Source: Nanobdellota archaeon (GTDB taxonomy: Archaea; Nanobdellota; Nanobdellia; Woesearchaeales; JAHJBD01). From it: DNA of 11,590 bases. The position numbers were made by a program, and so were the translations under genes. Under the pieces are notes generated by a model. That model saw nothing but the letters and a program-made list of their open reading frames with translations, did no database searches and had not been told where the DNA came from. Each line of letters begins with the position of its first letter. Within the stretch, counting starts at the first letter, position 1. Positions 1 through 5,656 of this stretch are shown here, in pieces. Where the stretch lies: assembly GCA_018813725.1 (NCBI GenBank), contig JAHJBD010000016.1:1-11590 (forward strand), given 5' to 3'.

Positions 1-1
1 A

Positions 2-451
2 ACCACTCAAAAAAGGCTGGCAGCACAGATCCTCAAATGCTCCAAAAAGAAGATTTGGCTAGATCCTGCTGAATCAGAAGAGATCAAAGAAGCTATCACC
101 AAAGCCGATGTCCGATCATTGATAATAAAAAAGATTATTAAAAAAATGTCCCCGCCTGAATCATCCAGGTTTAGGGCAAGAATCTTGAGCACACAGAAGA
201 AAAAAGGCAGAAGAAAAGGCGCAGGTTCAAGACAAGGAAAGAAAACTGCAAGAACCCCAAGTAAAAGGGTATGGATGAACCTTATCAGGTCACAAAGAGA
301 GATACTTAAAGCACTAAAGGACAGCGAAAAGATAGATAATGCCACTTTTAGACAACTTTACCTAAAAGCAAAAGGCGGCTTCTTCAGAAGCAAGAGACAC
401 TTAAAATTATATATCCAAGAACACGGACTGTGCAAAAATGACGACAAATAA
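2..451 (+). CDS. rpl19e: Large-subunit ribosomal protein eL19 (L19e), 5' end cut by window edge
   Basis: This is the archaeal/eukaryotic ribosomal protein eL19, a basic helical protein of the 50S subunit. The reading frame is open from base 2, and the first visible residues (TTQKRLAAQILKCSKKKIWL) align with the very N-terminus of the family, so only a handful of codons lie outside the window. An apparent start at the TTG at 119 is internal and is rejected. 149 residues are visible. The KIWLDP segment near residue 20, the Arg/Lys/Gly-rich linker at about residues 60-85 (KKKGRRKGAGSRQGKKTA) and the C-terminal GGFFRSKRHLKLYI segment are all typical. The last 14 bases overlap the start of uL18, as expected for translational coupling in the spc operon. 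Identification is by family knowledge and is secure. Confidence 0.96.
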   Translation, partial: TTQKRLAAQILKCSKKKIWLDPAESEEIKEAITKADVRSLIIKKIIKKMSPPESSRFRARILSTQKKKGRRKGAGSRQGKKTARTPSKRVWMNLIRSQREILKALKDSEKIDNATFRQLYLKAKGGFFRSKRHLKLYIQEHGLCKNDDK

Positions 452-932
452 ACAAACAATAATCCAATTCAGAAGAAAAAGGGAAGGAAAGACCAACTAT
501 AAGAAAAGGTTAAAGCTTCTCATGGCTAAGAAGCCAAGGCTTTGTGTAAGAATATCCTTAAAGACCATCTCAGCACAGATAATTGAATATGCTCCAGATG
601 GCGACAAGGTTATTGGCAGTGTCAATTCAAGTTCACTTACCAAGCTTGGGATAAAAAGCACAGGCAACACACCAAGCGCTTACCTGACCGGATTGATGGT
701 AGGTAAACTAGCAAAAGAAAAAGGTGTAAACGAGATGATACTCGACATAGGGTTCAGAAAACCAGTTAAAGGATCAAAAGTATACGCTGTACTGAAAGGA
801 GCTTTGGATGCAGGTATTGAAATCCCTCACAGCGATGACATAATCCCTAGCGAAGATAGGCTTAATGGCAAAAATATTAAAGGCTTATCAGATACTATAA
901 GCAAGATCAAGACTCAGATATTAGGTAAATAA
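438..932 (+). CDS. rpl18: Large-subunit ribosomal protein uL18
   Basis: This is uL18, the 5S rRNA-binding protein of the central protuberance of the 50S subunit. The N-terminus is complete: residues 11-29 (FRRKREGKTNYKKRLKLLM) match the conserved archaeal opening FRRRREGKTDYRKRLKLL, which supports the ATG at 438 inside the end of eL19. Other recognisable blocks are KPRLCVRIS (32-40), the LDIGFRKPVKGSKVYAVLKG stretch (102-121) and GIEIPHSDDIIPSEDRLNGK (126-145). At 164 residues it is somewhat shorter than most archaeal uL18 proteins, mainly through a short C-terminus. No clear Shine-Dalgarno sequence is visible before the start, which fits coupling to the upstream gene. The stop is followed after one base by the uS5 start. 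Confidence 0.95.
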   Translation: MTTNKQTIIQFRRKREGKTNYKKRLKLLMAKKPRLCVRISLKTISAQIIEYAPDGDKVIGSVNSSSLTKLGIKSTGNTPSAYLTGLMVGKLAKEKGVNEMILDIGFRKPVKGSKVYAVLKGALDAGIEIPHSDDIIPSEDRLNGKNIKGLSDTISKIKTQILGK

Positions 933-933
933 A

Positions 934-1692
934 ATGGAAAAGAAAGAAGCAAGAAGAAATCCAGAAAAGACGGATGTTGACTGGAAACCAAAAACAGCAC
1001 TTGGTATCAAAGTCTCAAAAGGAGAGATTTCAAATATTGACCAGATACTAGACAAAGGCCTAAAGATTCTCGAGCCTGAAATAGTAGATGTCCTGCTCCC
1101 TAATATGGAAACAGACCTTATGCTTATCGGCCAATCCAAGGGTAAATTTGGTGGTGGTCAAAGAAGAGTATTTAAACAGACTCAGAAAAAGACCCAAGAA
1201 GGCAACAAGCCAAAATTCGCGACTTTTGCAGTTTGCGGAAACAGAAACGGATATGTTGGAGTAGGTTACGGCAAAGCAAAAGAAACTGTACCTGCAAGAG
1301 AAAAAGCTATTCGAAACTCTAAACTTAACATTATCAAGATACTCAGAGGCAATGGTTCATGGGAAGATACAAGCAAAGACCCTAACACTATCCCTTTTGC
1401 TGTTGAAGGCAAATGCGGTTCAGTGAGGATAAGATTGATGCCTGCACCAAGAGGAACTGGACTGTGTGTTGAACGAGAATGCCAGCGAATATTGAGATTG
1501 GCAGGTATAAAAGATGTTTGGTCAAAGACCAACGGCCAAACACGTAGCAAGATCAACCTTATCACTGCATGCATTGATGCATTAAAGCAGCTGTCACAGG
1601 TTAAAGTGCAGCCAGCATACAGGGAAAACCTTGGCATAGTTGAAGGTAAATTAGTAGAGGAAAAACAAGATGTCGAAAATAGCGATAATTAG
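934..1692 (+). CDS. rps5: Small-subunit ribosomal protein uS5
   Basis: This is uS5 of the 30S subunit, located near the mRNA entry channel and important for decoding accuracy. The 252 residues open with an archaeal leader (WKPKTALGIKVSKGEISNID, 17-36) and EPEIVDVLLP (48-57). The double-stranded-RNA-binding-like domain contains VCGNRNGYVGVGYGKAKE (100-117). The second domain contains GKCGSVRIRLMPAPRGTGL (159-177) and LAGIKDVWSKTNG (189-201). In many archaeal homologues the GSWE segment is followed by a Cys-containing CGCGxPHS stretch; here it reads DTSKDPNT (145-152), so those cysteines are missing. The acidic tail (VEEKQDVENSDN) extends past the usual end and is encoded partly in the 23-nt overlap with uL30. 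Confidence 0.96.
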   Translation: MEKKEARRNPEKTDVDWKPKTALGIKVSKGEISNIDQILDKGLKILEPEIVDVLLPNMETDLMLIGQSKGKFGGGQRRVFKQTQKKTQEGNKPKFATFAVCGNRNGYVGVGYGKAKETVPAREKAIRNSKLNIIKILRGNGSWEDTSKDPNTIPFAVEGKCGSVRIRLMPAPRGTGLCVERECQRILRLAGIKDVWSKTNGQTRSKINLITACIDALKQLSQVKVQPAYRENLGIVEGKLVEEKQDVENSDN

Positions 1693-2077
1693 GATTAGGG
1701 GACTGGTACGCATTAACCATCAGGTTAGAGATACCTTGATCATGCTAAAACTGCACAGAAAGAATTACTGCACCGTCTATGAATCAACACCTAGCATAAT
1801 AGGAATGATAAAAAAAGTAAAAGATTATGTAGCTTATGGAGATATTGACAATAATACTTATAACACGATGCTGGAAAAAAGAGGGGAAGATTACAAAGGC
1901 CCAGTAAATGAAAGGACTGCAACCAAGTACATCACCTACAAGGAAAGGAAACTCAAACCATATTTCAGGTTAAGCCCGCCTAAAGGCGGATTTGGCAGTA
2001 TTAAGAAATCTATAGTCAAAGGCGGTGCATTAGGATTCAGAAAAGATATGGACCAGCTTATCCAGAGGATGCTATGA
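1670..2077 (+). CDS. rpl30: Large-subunit ribosomal protein uL30 (archaeal L30, L7-like)
   Basis: This is uL30 in its longer archaeal/eukaryotic form. Residues 1-53 form the core L30 fold, opening with MSKIAIIRIRGLVRINHQVR and followed by LHRKNYCTVYESTPSIIGMI. The rest is the archaeal extension, with the diagnostic FRLSPPKGGFGSIKKS block (98-113, corresponding to FRLHPPRGG in relatives). At 135 residues it is slightly shorter than the roughly 150 typical of archaea. The start at 1670 lies 23 bases inside uS5 and has a GAGG about nine bases upstream, within the uS5 coding sequence. The stop shares an ATGA with the start of uL15, an arrangement typical of translational coupling. Confidence 0.95.
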   Translation: MSKIAIIRIRGLVRINHQVRDTLIMLKLHRKNYCTVYESTPSIIGMIKKVKDYVAYGDIDNNTYNTMLEKRGEDYKGPVNERTATKYITYKERKLKPYFRLSPPKGGFGSIKKSIVKGGALGFRKDMDQLIQRML

Positions 2078-2535
2078 TGGTATTCAACAAAAGAAAGAAA
2101 AACAGCAGGCTCCGAGGTACCAACTCTCATGGATGGGGCGCTAAGAAGAAGCACAGAGGTAGCGGCCACAGGGGCGGCAAAGGCATGGCAGGAACTGGCA
2201 AGAGAGGCGATGCCAAGAAACCTTCAATCTGGAAAGAGAAATATTTCGGCAAATTTGGTTTCAAGAAAAAAGGTACTAAGATCATATATCACACTATAAA
2301 CCTAAAAGATATTGAGAAAAGTATTGATTCTCTGATTGAGAAGAAGATTGCGAAAAAGGAGAACGATGTTTGCACGCTTAACCTTTCAGATTTAAATGTA
2401 AATAAACTGCTAGGCAGCGGAAGTTTGAGTATCAAGCTTAAGATTACTGTAGACTATGCTTCCAAGGGGGCTATCGAAAAGGTTCAGTCTGCTGGCGGAG
2501 AGATTACATTAAACAAGCAAAAATCTGATGGTTAA
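2074..2535 (+). CDS. rpl15: Large-subunit ribosomal protein uL15
   Basis: This is uL15, an early-assembly protein of the 50S subunit that threads a Gly/Arg/Lys-rich N-terminal tail into the rRNA. The tail is clear: SRLRGTNSHGWGAKKKHRG (12-30) followed by SGHRGGKGMAGTGKRG (31-46). The globular C-terminal domain runs from about residue 80 to 150 and ends in KGAIEKVQSAGGEI, a common uL15 ending. Two consecutive ATG codons (2074 and 2077) are possible starts. A GAGG at 2065-2068 gives usable spacing to either, and homologues usually begin MV..., so 2077 is equally plausible. The gene ends two bases before secY. Length (153 aa) is normal for archaea. Confidence 0.95.
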   Translation: MMVFNKRKKNSRLRGTNSHGWGAKKKHRGSGHRGGKGMAGTGKRGDAKKPSIWKEKYFGKFGFKKKGTKIIYHTINLKDIEKSIDSLIEKKIAKKENDVCTLNLSDLNVNKLLGSGSLSIKLKITVDYASKGAIEKVQSAGGEITLNKQKSDG

Positions 2536-2537
2536 AG

Positions 2538-3950
2538 ATGGGCATTTGGAAAAATATATTAGCAAATTTACCTGAAGTCGCGTCCCCAACTCAAAAAAGG
2601 CTTTCTTTCAAAGAAAAGTTAAAGTGGACGCTAACTATCGTAATTGCATACTTTGTTCTTGGCTTGCTGCCGCTGTTTGGCCTTGGTGCCAATGCGCTTG
2701 AACAATTTGAATACCTATCCATAATCTTAGGTGCAAAATTTGGATCGCTTATATCTTTGGGTATCGGCCCTTTGGTAACTGCTTCCATCGTATTACAGCT
2801 GCTCAACGGCTCAGGTATTGTAAAATTTGACCTTGCAAGCCACGAAGGTAAGAAGAATTTCCAAGGAGTCCAAAAGTTATTGAGCATATTCTTCATAATT
2901 TTCGAAGCTGGTATTTACGTTTTTATGGGTGGACTTTCTCCTCCAACAACGATGCTCGGTTCACCATTATTTTTCCAGATACAACTATTGCTGATCTTTC
3001 AATTATTCTTAGGTGGTATCCTAATAATGTTCATGGATGAGGTTGTATCCAAATGGGGATTTGGCTCGGGAATATCATTGTTTATCGCCGCAGGTGTTTC
3101 TCAAGAGATTTTTATCCAGGCTTTTAACTGGCTGCCTCCTGCTGGAGTTCCGACCGCAGGTTACGCATCAGGTGCTATCCCTGCGCTGATACAGGCACTA
3201 GCATCACAAGACCCAGTCACTGCAGGAATAAAGTTTGCAGCAGTAGTATCCACATTAGTGGTATTCGCAGTCGCAGTATATGCTCAGGCTATGAAAGTGG
3301 AGATACCATTAAGCTTTGGAAGGATACGTGGTCATGGCATAAGGTGGCCTTTAAGCTTCATGTATACCTCAAACATCCCAGTCATTCTTGTTGCAGCCTT
3401 GATCGCAAACGTCCAGCTTTGGGCAAGATTATTGCAAAGCTGGGGTAGGCCATTGCTTGGCACATTCAACGATGGCGGCCAGCCCATATCTGGATTCATA
3501 TATTGGATCCAATCACCAAACCTTGTGAGGACAATAATTGAACAAAAGACATTCCTTATTGGTTCAGACATCTATCTTCAATCACTTATTTACTTGATTT
3601 TCATGATAGGGGGCTCAGTGTTATTCTCAATATTTTGGGTGCAGACCTCTGGTATGGATGCACGCTCACAAGCAAAACAGATGATGTCATCTGGCCTTCA
3701 GATCCCAGGATTTAGGAAAGACGAAAGGGTATTAGAACGGCTCCTTAACAGATACATCTGGCCATTGACAGTCATGGGTGCAATAGCGGTTGGTTTCTTA
3801 GCAGCTTTAGCTGACCTGACTGGTGCACTGTCTAGAGGAACAGGAATATTACTTACAGTGATGATCATCTATAAATTATATGAAGAGATAGCAAAGCAGC
3901 ATATGATGGACATGAACCCTATGATGAGAAAGTTCATGGGTGGGTTCTAA
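2538..3950 (+). CDS. secY: SecY, protein translocase channel subunit (Sec61 alpha homologue)
   Basis: SecY is the pore-forming subunit of the Sec channel that exports or inserts proteins across the cytoplasmic membrane. The 470 residues carry the expected ten hydrophobic segments. TM1 is at about 30-47 and is followed by the plug region (about 48-72). TM2 contains GIGPLVTASIVLQLL (75-89). Next come GFGSGISLFIAAGV (174-187), the cytoplasmic loop YAQAMKVEIPLSFGRIRGHG (248-267) that contributes to ribosome docking, and the C-terminal DLTGALSRGTGILLTVMIIY (426-445). The arrangement and length are those of archaeal SecY rather than bacterial SecY. It sits directly after uL15 as in the canonical spc operon. 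The usual downstream adenylate kinase gene is absent; the DUF106 gene follows immediately. Confidence 0.97.
   Translation: MGIWKNILANLPEVASPTQKRLSFKEKLKWTLTIVIAYFVLGLLPLFGLGANALEQFEYLSIILGAKFGSLISLGIGPLVTASIVLQLLNGSGIVKFDLASHEGKKNFQGVQKLLSIFFIIFEAGIYVFMGGLSPPTTMLGSPLFFQIQLLLIFQLFLGGILIMFMDEVVSKWGFGSGISLFIAAGVSQEIFIQAFNWLPPAGVPTAGYASGAIPALIQALASQDPVTAGIKFAAVVSTLVVFAVAVYAQAMKVEIPLSFGRIRGHGIRWPLSFMYTSNIPVILVAALIANVQLWARLLQSWGRPLLGTFNDGGQPISGFIYWIQSPNLVRTIIEQKTFLIGSDIYLQSLIYLIFMIGGSVLFSIFWVQTSGMDARSQAKQMMSSGLQIPGFRKDERVLERLLNRYIWPLTVMGAIAVGFLAALADLTGALSRGTGILLTVMIIYKLYEEIAKQHMMDMNPMMRKFMGGF
3939..3943 (+). promoter_or_regulatory. Ribosome binding site that decides the DUF106 start
   Basis: A GGTGG motif at the end of secY lies eight bases before the ATG at 3952. 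It is complementary to the core of the archaeal 16S rRNA 3' end. The alternative GTG at 3940 overlaps the motif itself, so the ATG at 3952 is preferred. Confidence 0.55.
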
Positions 3951-3951
3951 G

Positions 3952-4713
3952 ATGGGATTTACTGGTTTTCTAAACCCAATTTTATCGCCAATGCTCTCAT
4001 TGCATCCAGTATGGGTAGTACTGATAATCTCTGCAATAATCGCCTTGTTGATCAATGTTATCATAAAATATACTACAAACCAGACTCTTATGAAGGATCT
4101 TAAATCTGAGCTAAAAGAGCTTCAGAAAGAGATGAAAACCCTTAAGGATCAGCCTGAAAAGATGATGCAGGTCAATAAGCAGGCTATGCAGACAAACATG
4201 AAGTATATGAGCCATTCGATGAAAGCTACACTTTTCACGATAATACCTGTGCTCTTGATATTTGGCTGGATGAACGCAAACATCGCTTTTGAACCAATCT
4301 TCCCAGGCCAAGACTTCACAGTCACAGCAAACTTTGCTTCTGGCACAACAGGGACTATCTACATGACAGCACCTGAAGGCATTATGGTTATCGGTAACAG
4401 TACAAAAGATATAGTCAACAACCAGGCTGCCTGGACATTACAAGGTGAAACTGGAGATTATATTGGAGGAAATGCTCTAGAATTGCAGTATGACGGACAG
4501 ACTTTTTACAAAGATTTAATAATAGACACTAAACAACGATATAGTGAAACAACTAAGAAGGTATCAAACAGCGACTTAAAGACAATCACCATCAACAACA
4601 AGAAGATGAAGATACTTAATATTTTCGGCATGCAGATCGACTGGTTTTGGACATACATCATCTTTTCCATCGTCTTTAGCATGTCATTCAAAAAATGGAT
4701 GAAGGTATATTAG
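3952..4713 (+). CDS. DUF106 / EMC3-TMCO1 family membrane insertase-like protein
   Basis: This protein belongs to the archaeal DUF106 family, which is related to EMC3, TMCO1 and the Oxa1/YidC insertases and probably helps insert membrane proteins. Its place beside secY is the family's classic setting. With the ATG at 3952 it has 253 residues. TM1 spans about 18-40 (LHPVWVVLIISAIIALLINV). A charged coiled-coil hairpin follows (about 42-85, QTLMKDLKSELKELQKEMKT). TM2 spans about 91-112 and TM3 about 228-247 (QIDWFWTYIIFSIVFSMSF). Between TM2 and TM3 lies about 115 residues that look beta-rich and hydrophilic (115-226). That is longer than the short loop of typical roughly 200-residue members and is predicted to lie outside the cytoplasm. 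Family assignment is firm; the insertase role comes from family knowledge. Confidence 0.9.
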   Translation: MGFTGFLNPILSPMLSLHPVWVVLIISAIIALLINVIIKYTTNQTLMKDLKSELKELQKEMKTLKDQPEKMMQVNKQAMQTNMKYMSHSMKATLFTIIPVLLIFGWMNANIAFEPIFPGQDFTVTANFASGTTGTIYMTAPEGIMVIGNSTKDIVNNQAAWTLQGETGDYIGGNALELQYDGQTFYKDLIIDTKQRYSETTKKVSNSDLKTITINNKKMKILNIFGMQIDWFWTYIIFSIVFSMSFKKWMKVY

Positions 4714-4717
4714 GAGG
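4712..4717 (+). promoter_or_regulatory. Strong Shine-Dalgarno for eL34
   Basis: AGGAGG overlaps the TAG stop of the DUF106 gene and lies six bases before the eL34 ATG. It is among the best matches to the archaeal anti-Shine-Dalgarno in the window. Confidence 0.75.
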
Positions 4718-4723
4718 AACAAA

Positions 4724-4993
4724 ATGAAAGTGACAAAATCCGGCTCAAGAAGAAAGATTTATGTAAAGACACCAGGCGGTGTTACAAAAGTGCAGTATAA
4801 GATAAGAAAGCCACAGGCGCCAAAATGCGGCAGCTGCGGTGCAAAACTGCTAGGTGTGCCACGAGCATTAAAATCTGAACTGGCAAACATGCCTAAGACT
4901 GCAAAAAGGCCTGAAAGGCCATTTGGCGGAGTTCTTTGCTCAAGATGCATGCGTGATAAGATTAAAGCTCAAGCCAGGCTAAAAAAAGCCTGA
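4724..4993 (+). CDS. rpl34e: Large-subunit ribosomal protein eL34 (L34e)
   Basis: This is eL34, an archaeal/eukaryotic zinc-ribbon protein of the 50S subunit. The 89 residues begin with the basic segment SGSRRKIYVKTPGG (6-19) and YKIRKPQAPKCGSCGAKLLG (25-44). Two cysteine pairs, C35/C38 and C72/C75 (CGSC and CSRC), would hold the zinc ion. LLGVPR and the RPFGGVLCSRCMRD block are typical of the family. It starts ten bases after the DUF106 stop with a strong ribosome binding site. In many archaea a cytidylate kinase gene follows; here there is only a 67-base spacer before eL14. The end of the gene forms a short hairpin (4975-4992). Confidence 0.94.
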   Translation: MKVTKSGSRRKIYVKTPGGVTKVQYKIRKPQAPKCGSCGAKLLGVPRALKSELANMPKTAKRPERPFGGVLCSRCMRDKIKAQARLKKA

Positions 4994-5033
4994 TTATCAA
5001 GTGAGATCTCAATAGGCTATTGGTGACAAGCCT
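4975..5033 (+). other. Cluster of complementary arms at the eL34-eL14 junction (possible RNA structure)
   Basis: Four short arms alternate: AGGCT (4976-4980), AGCCT (4987-4991), AGGCT (5014-5018) and AGCCT (5029-5033). The first pair extends to six base pairs (CAGGCT, six-A loop, AGCCTG) across the eL34 stop. Arms three and four could form a second hairpin. Arms two and three could instead pair with each other, enclosing the perfect palindrome TGAGATCTCA (5002-5011). These pairings are seen by eye only. Whether they form in RNA, and whether they control eL14, is inference. Confidence 0.35.
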
Positions 5034-5048
5034 TACACATCCGAGATT

Positions 5049-5054
5049 GGAGGG
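5049..5054 (+). promoter_or_regulatory. Shine-Dalgarno for eL14
   Basis: GGAGGG is placed six bases before the eL14 ATG. It supports independent initiation after the 67-base spacer that separates eL14 from eL34. No convincing TATA box was seen in that spacer, so eL14 is probably on the same transcript. Confidence 0.65.
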
Positions 5055-5060
5055 ACAAAA

Positions 5061-5420
5061 ATGATAGAAATTGGAAGAAAATGCATAAAACTTGCCGGTA
5101 GAGATGCTGGTAAAGTAGCAGTGATAATTGATGTTCTTGAAGGCAATTTAGTCTTGATCGATGGCGAAGTCAGAAGAAGGAAATGTAATATAAACCATCT
5201 TGAATTTCTTGACGAAGTTATTAAGGTAAGCAAAGGCGCCTCAACACAAGATGTTGCCAAAGCATTGGGCATTGAAAAAAAGCCTTCTCAAAAGAAAGAG
5301 AAGACAGAAAGGCCTAAGAAAGTAAGGGGCAAGAAAAAGGTCGAAGAAAAGCCTAAGAAAGCCAAGAAATCAGCTAAAAAAGAAGACGACCTTGAAGCTT
5401 TGGCTGTAGAGAAGAAATAA
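5061..5420 (+). CDS. rpl14e: Large-subunit ribosomal protein eL14 (L14e) with Lys-rich tail
   Basis: This is eL14, an archaeal/eukaryotic 50S protein with a KOW/SH3-like beta-barrel. The core lies at about residues 1-70: IGRKCIKLAGRDAGKVAVII (4-23), then NLVLIDGEVRRRKCNINHLE (29-48), the standard eL14 pattern in which the basic VRRRKCN loop contacts rRNA. From about residue 73 to 119 there is a low-complexity Lys/Glu-rich tail (for example KKVRGKKKVEEKPKKAKKSA) that is not part of the usual short archaeal eL14 and is likely disordered. It is the last gene of the ribosomal unit, and oligo-T tracts start directly after its stop. In many archaea cmk precedes and the cbf5 pseudouridine synthase gene follows; neither is here. 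Confidence 0.92.
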   Translation: MIEIGRKCIKLAGRDAGKVAVIIDVLEGNLVLIDGEVRRRKCNINHLEFLDEVIKVSKGASTQDVAKALGIEKKPSQKKEKTERPKKVRGKKKVEEKPKKAKKSAKKEDDLEALAVEKK

Positions 5421-5436
5421 TTTTTTCTATTTTTTA
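5421..5436 (+). terminator. Oligo-T terminator of the ribosomal protein unit
   Basis: Two runs of six T, separated by CTA, begin at the base after the eL14 stop. Archaeal RNA polymerase terminates at T-rich stretches without needing a hairpin. The position between convergent units supports this call. Confidence 0.65.
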
Positions 5437-5451
5437 CATAAAACTGATTAA

Positions 5452-5485
5452 TTTAGATTCTAATATACATAAAGTCTAATCTAAA
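5452..5485. repeat. Inverted repeat in the convergent intergenic region
   Basis: TTTAGATT (5452-5459) and AATCTAAA (5478-5485) are perfect inverted copies separated by 18 bases. The stem is A/T-rich and weak. It may add to termination between the facing units, or may have arisen by chance in AT-rich sequence. Confidence 0.35.
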
Positions 5486-5514
5486 AAAGAAAAAAATTTA
5501 TCCTTTCAGGATAA
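5483..5514 (-). terminator. Hairpin plus U-tract terminator of the pheT-small-ORF unit
   Basis: Read on the minus strand, TTATCC (5514-5509), a five-base loop TGAAA, and GGATAA (5503-5498) form a perfect six-base-pair stem. It is followed by one A, seven T, a C and six T (5496-5483). This has the layout of an intrinsic terminator. The stem includes the last codons and the stop of the small membrane ORF. In archaea the U-tract alone may be sufficient. Confidence 0.65.
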
Positions 5515-5656
5515 GATATACGCCAGCAAGTGCTGTGACTATCGGAAGGAATGCTGTAAGGAAACTGCTTACAAAAGGTATTGGTATATATTTTAAGACC
5601 ACCAATAATATCAATACAACACCTATCCAGAATCCTAACCCTCTTTTTTCTGCCAT
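5498..5656 (-). CDS. Small two-helix membrane protein of unknown function (52 aa)
   Basis: I do not recognise this protein. Its ATG (5656-5654) directly follows the pheT stop (5659-5657) with no gap. A near-perfect ribosome binding site, GAGGTGAA, sits at 5668-5661 inside the end of pheT, five bases from the start after GAGGTGA. This is strong evidence for real translation. The 52 residues start with a short basic stretch (MAEKRGLG). A first hydrophobic segment spans about 9-21 (FWIGVVLILLVVL), then a KYIPIP turn, then a second segment at about 28-50 (FVSSFLTAFLPIVTALAGVY) ending in LKG. No cysteine, histidine or charged residue lies within either helix. The protein is probably a hairpin in the cytoplasmic membrane. 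The stop codon is part of the terminator stem. Nothing ties it functionally to PheRS except cotranscription. Confidence 0.82.
   Translation of the reverse strand: MAEKRGLGFWIGVVLILLVVLKYIPIPFVSSFLTAFLPIVTALAGVYLILKG

Noticed and set aside
119..451. Shorter eL19 beginning at TTG 119
   Set aside because: The frame is open to the window edge and the upstream residues match the conserved eL19 N-terminus.
1936..2169. Open minus-strand frame of 77 codons opposite uL30/uL15
   Set aside because: It lies wholly antisense to two well-identified ribosomal protein genes, has a composition typical of a complementary frame and no start signals.
3940..3951. GTG at 3940 as DUF106 start
   Set aside because: It overlaps the probable ribosome binding site; the ATG at 3952 has correct spacing and gives a normal N-terminus.
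4910..4926. GGCC-TGAAA-GGCC hairpin inside eL34
   Set aside because: It falls in conserved coding sequence (KRPERPFGG) with codon-constrained composition; no reason to think it acts as a separate element.
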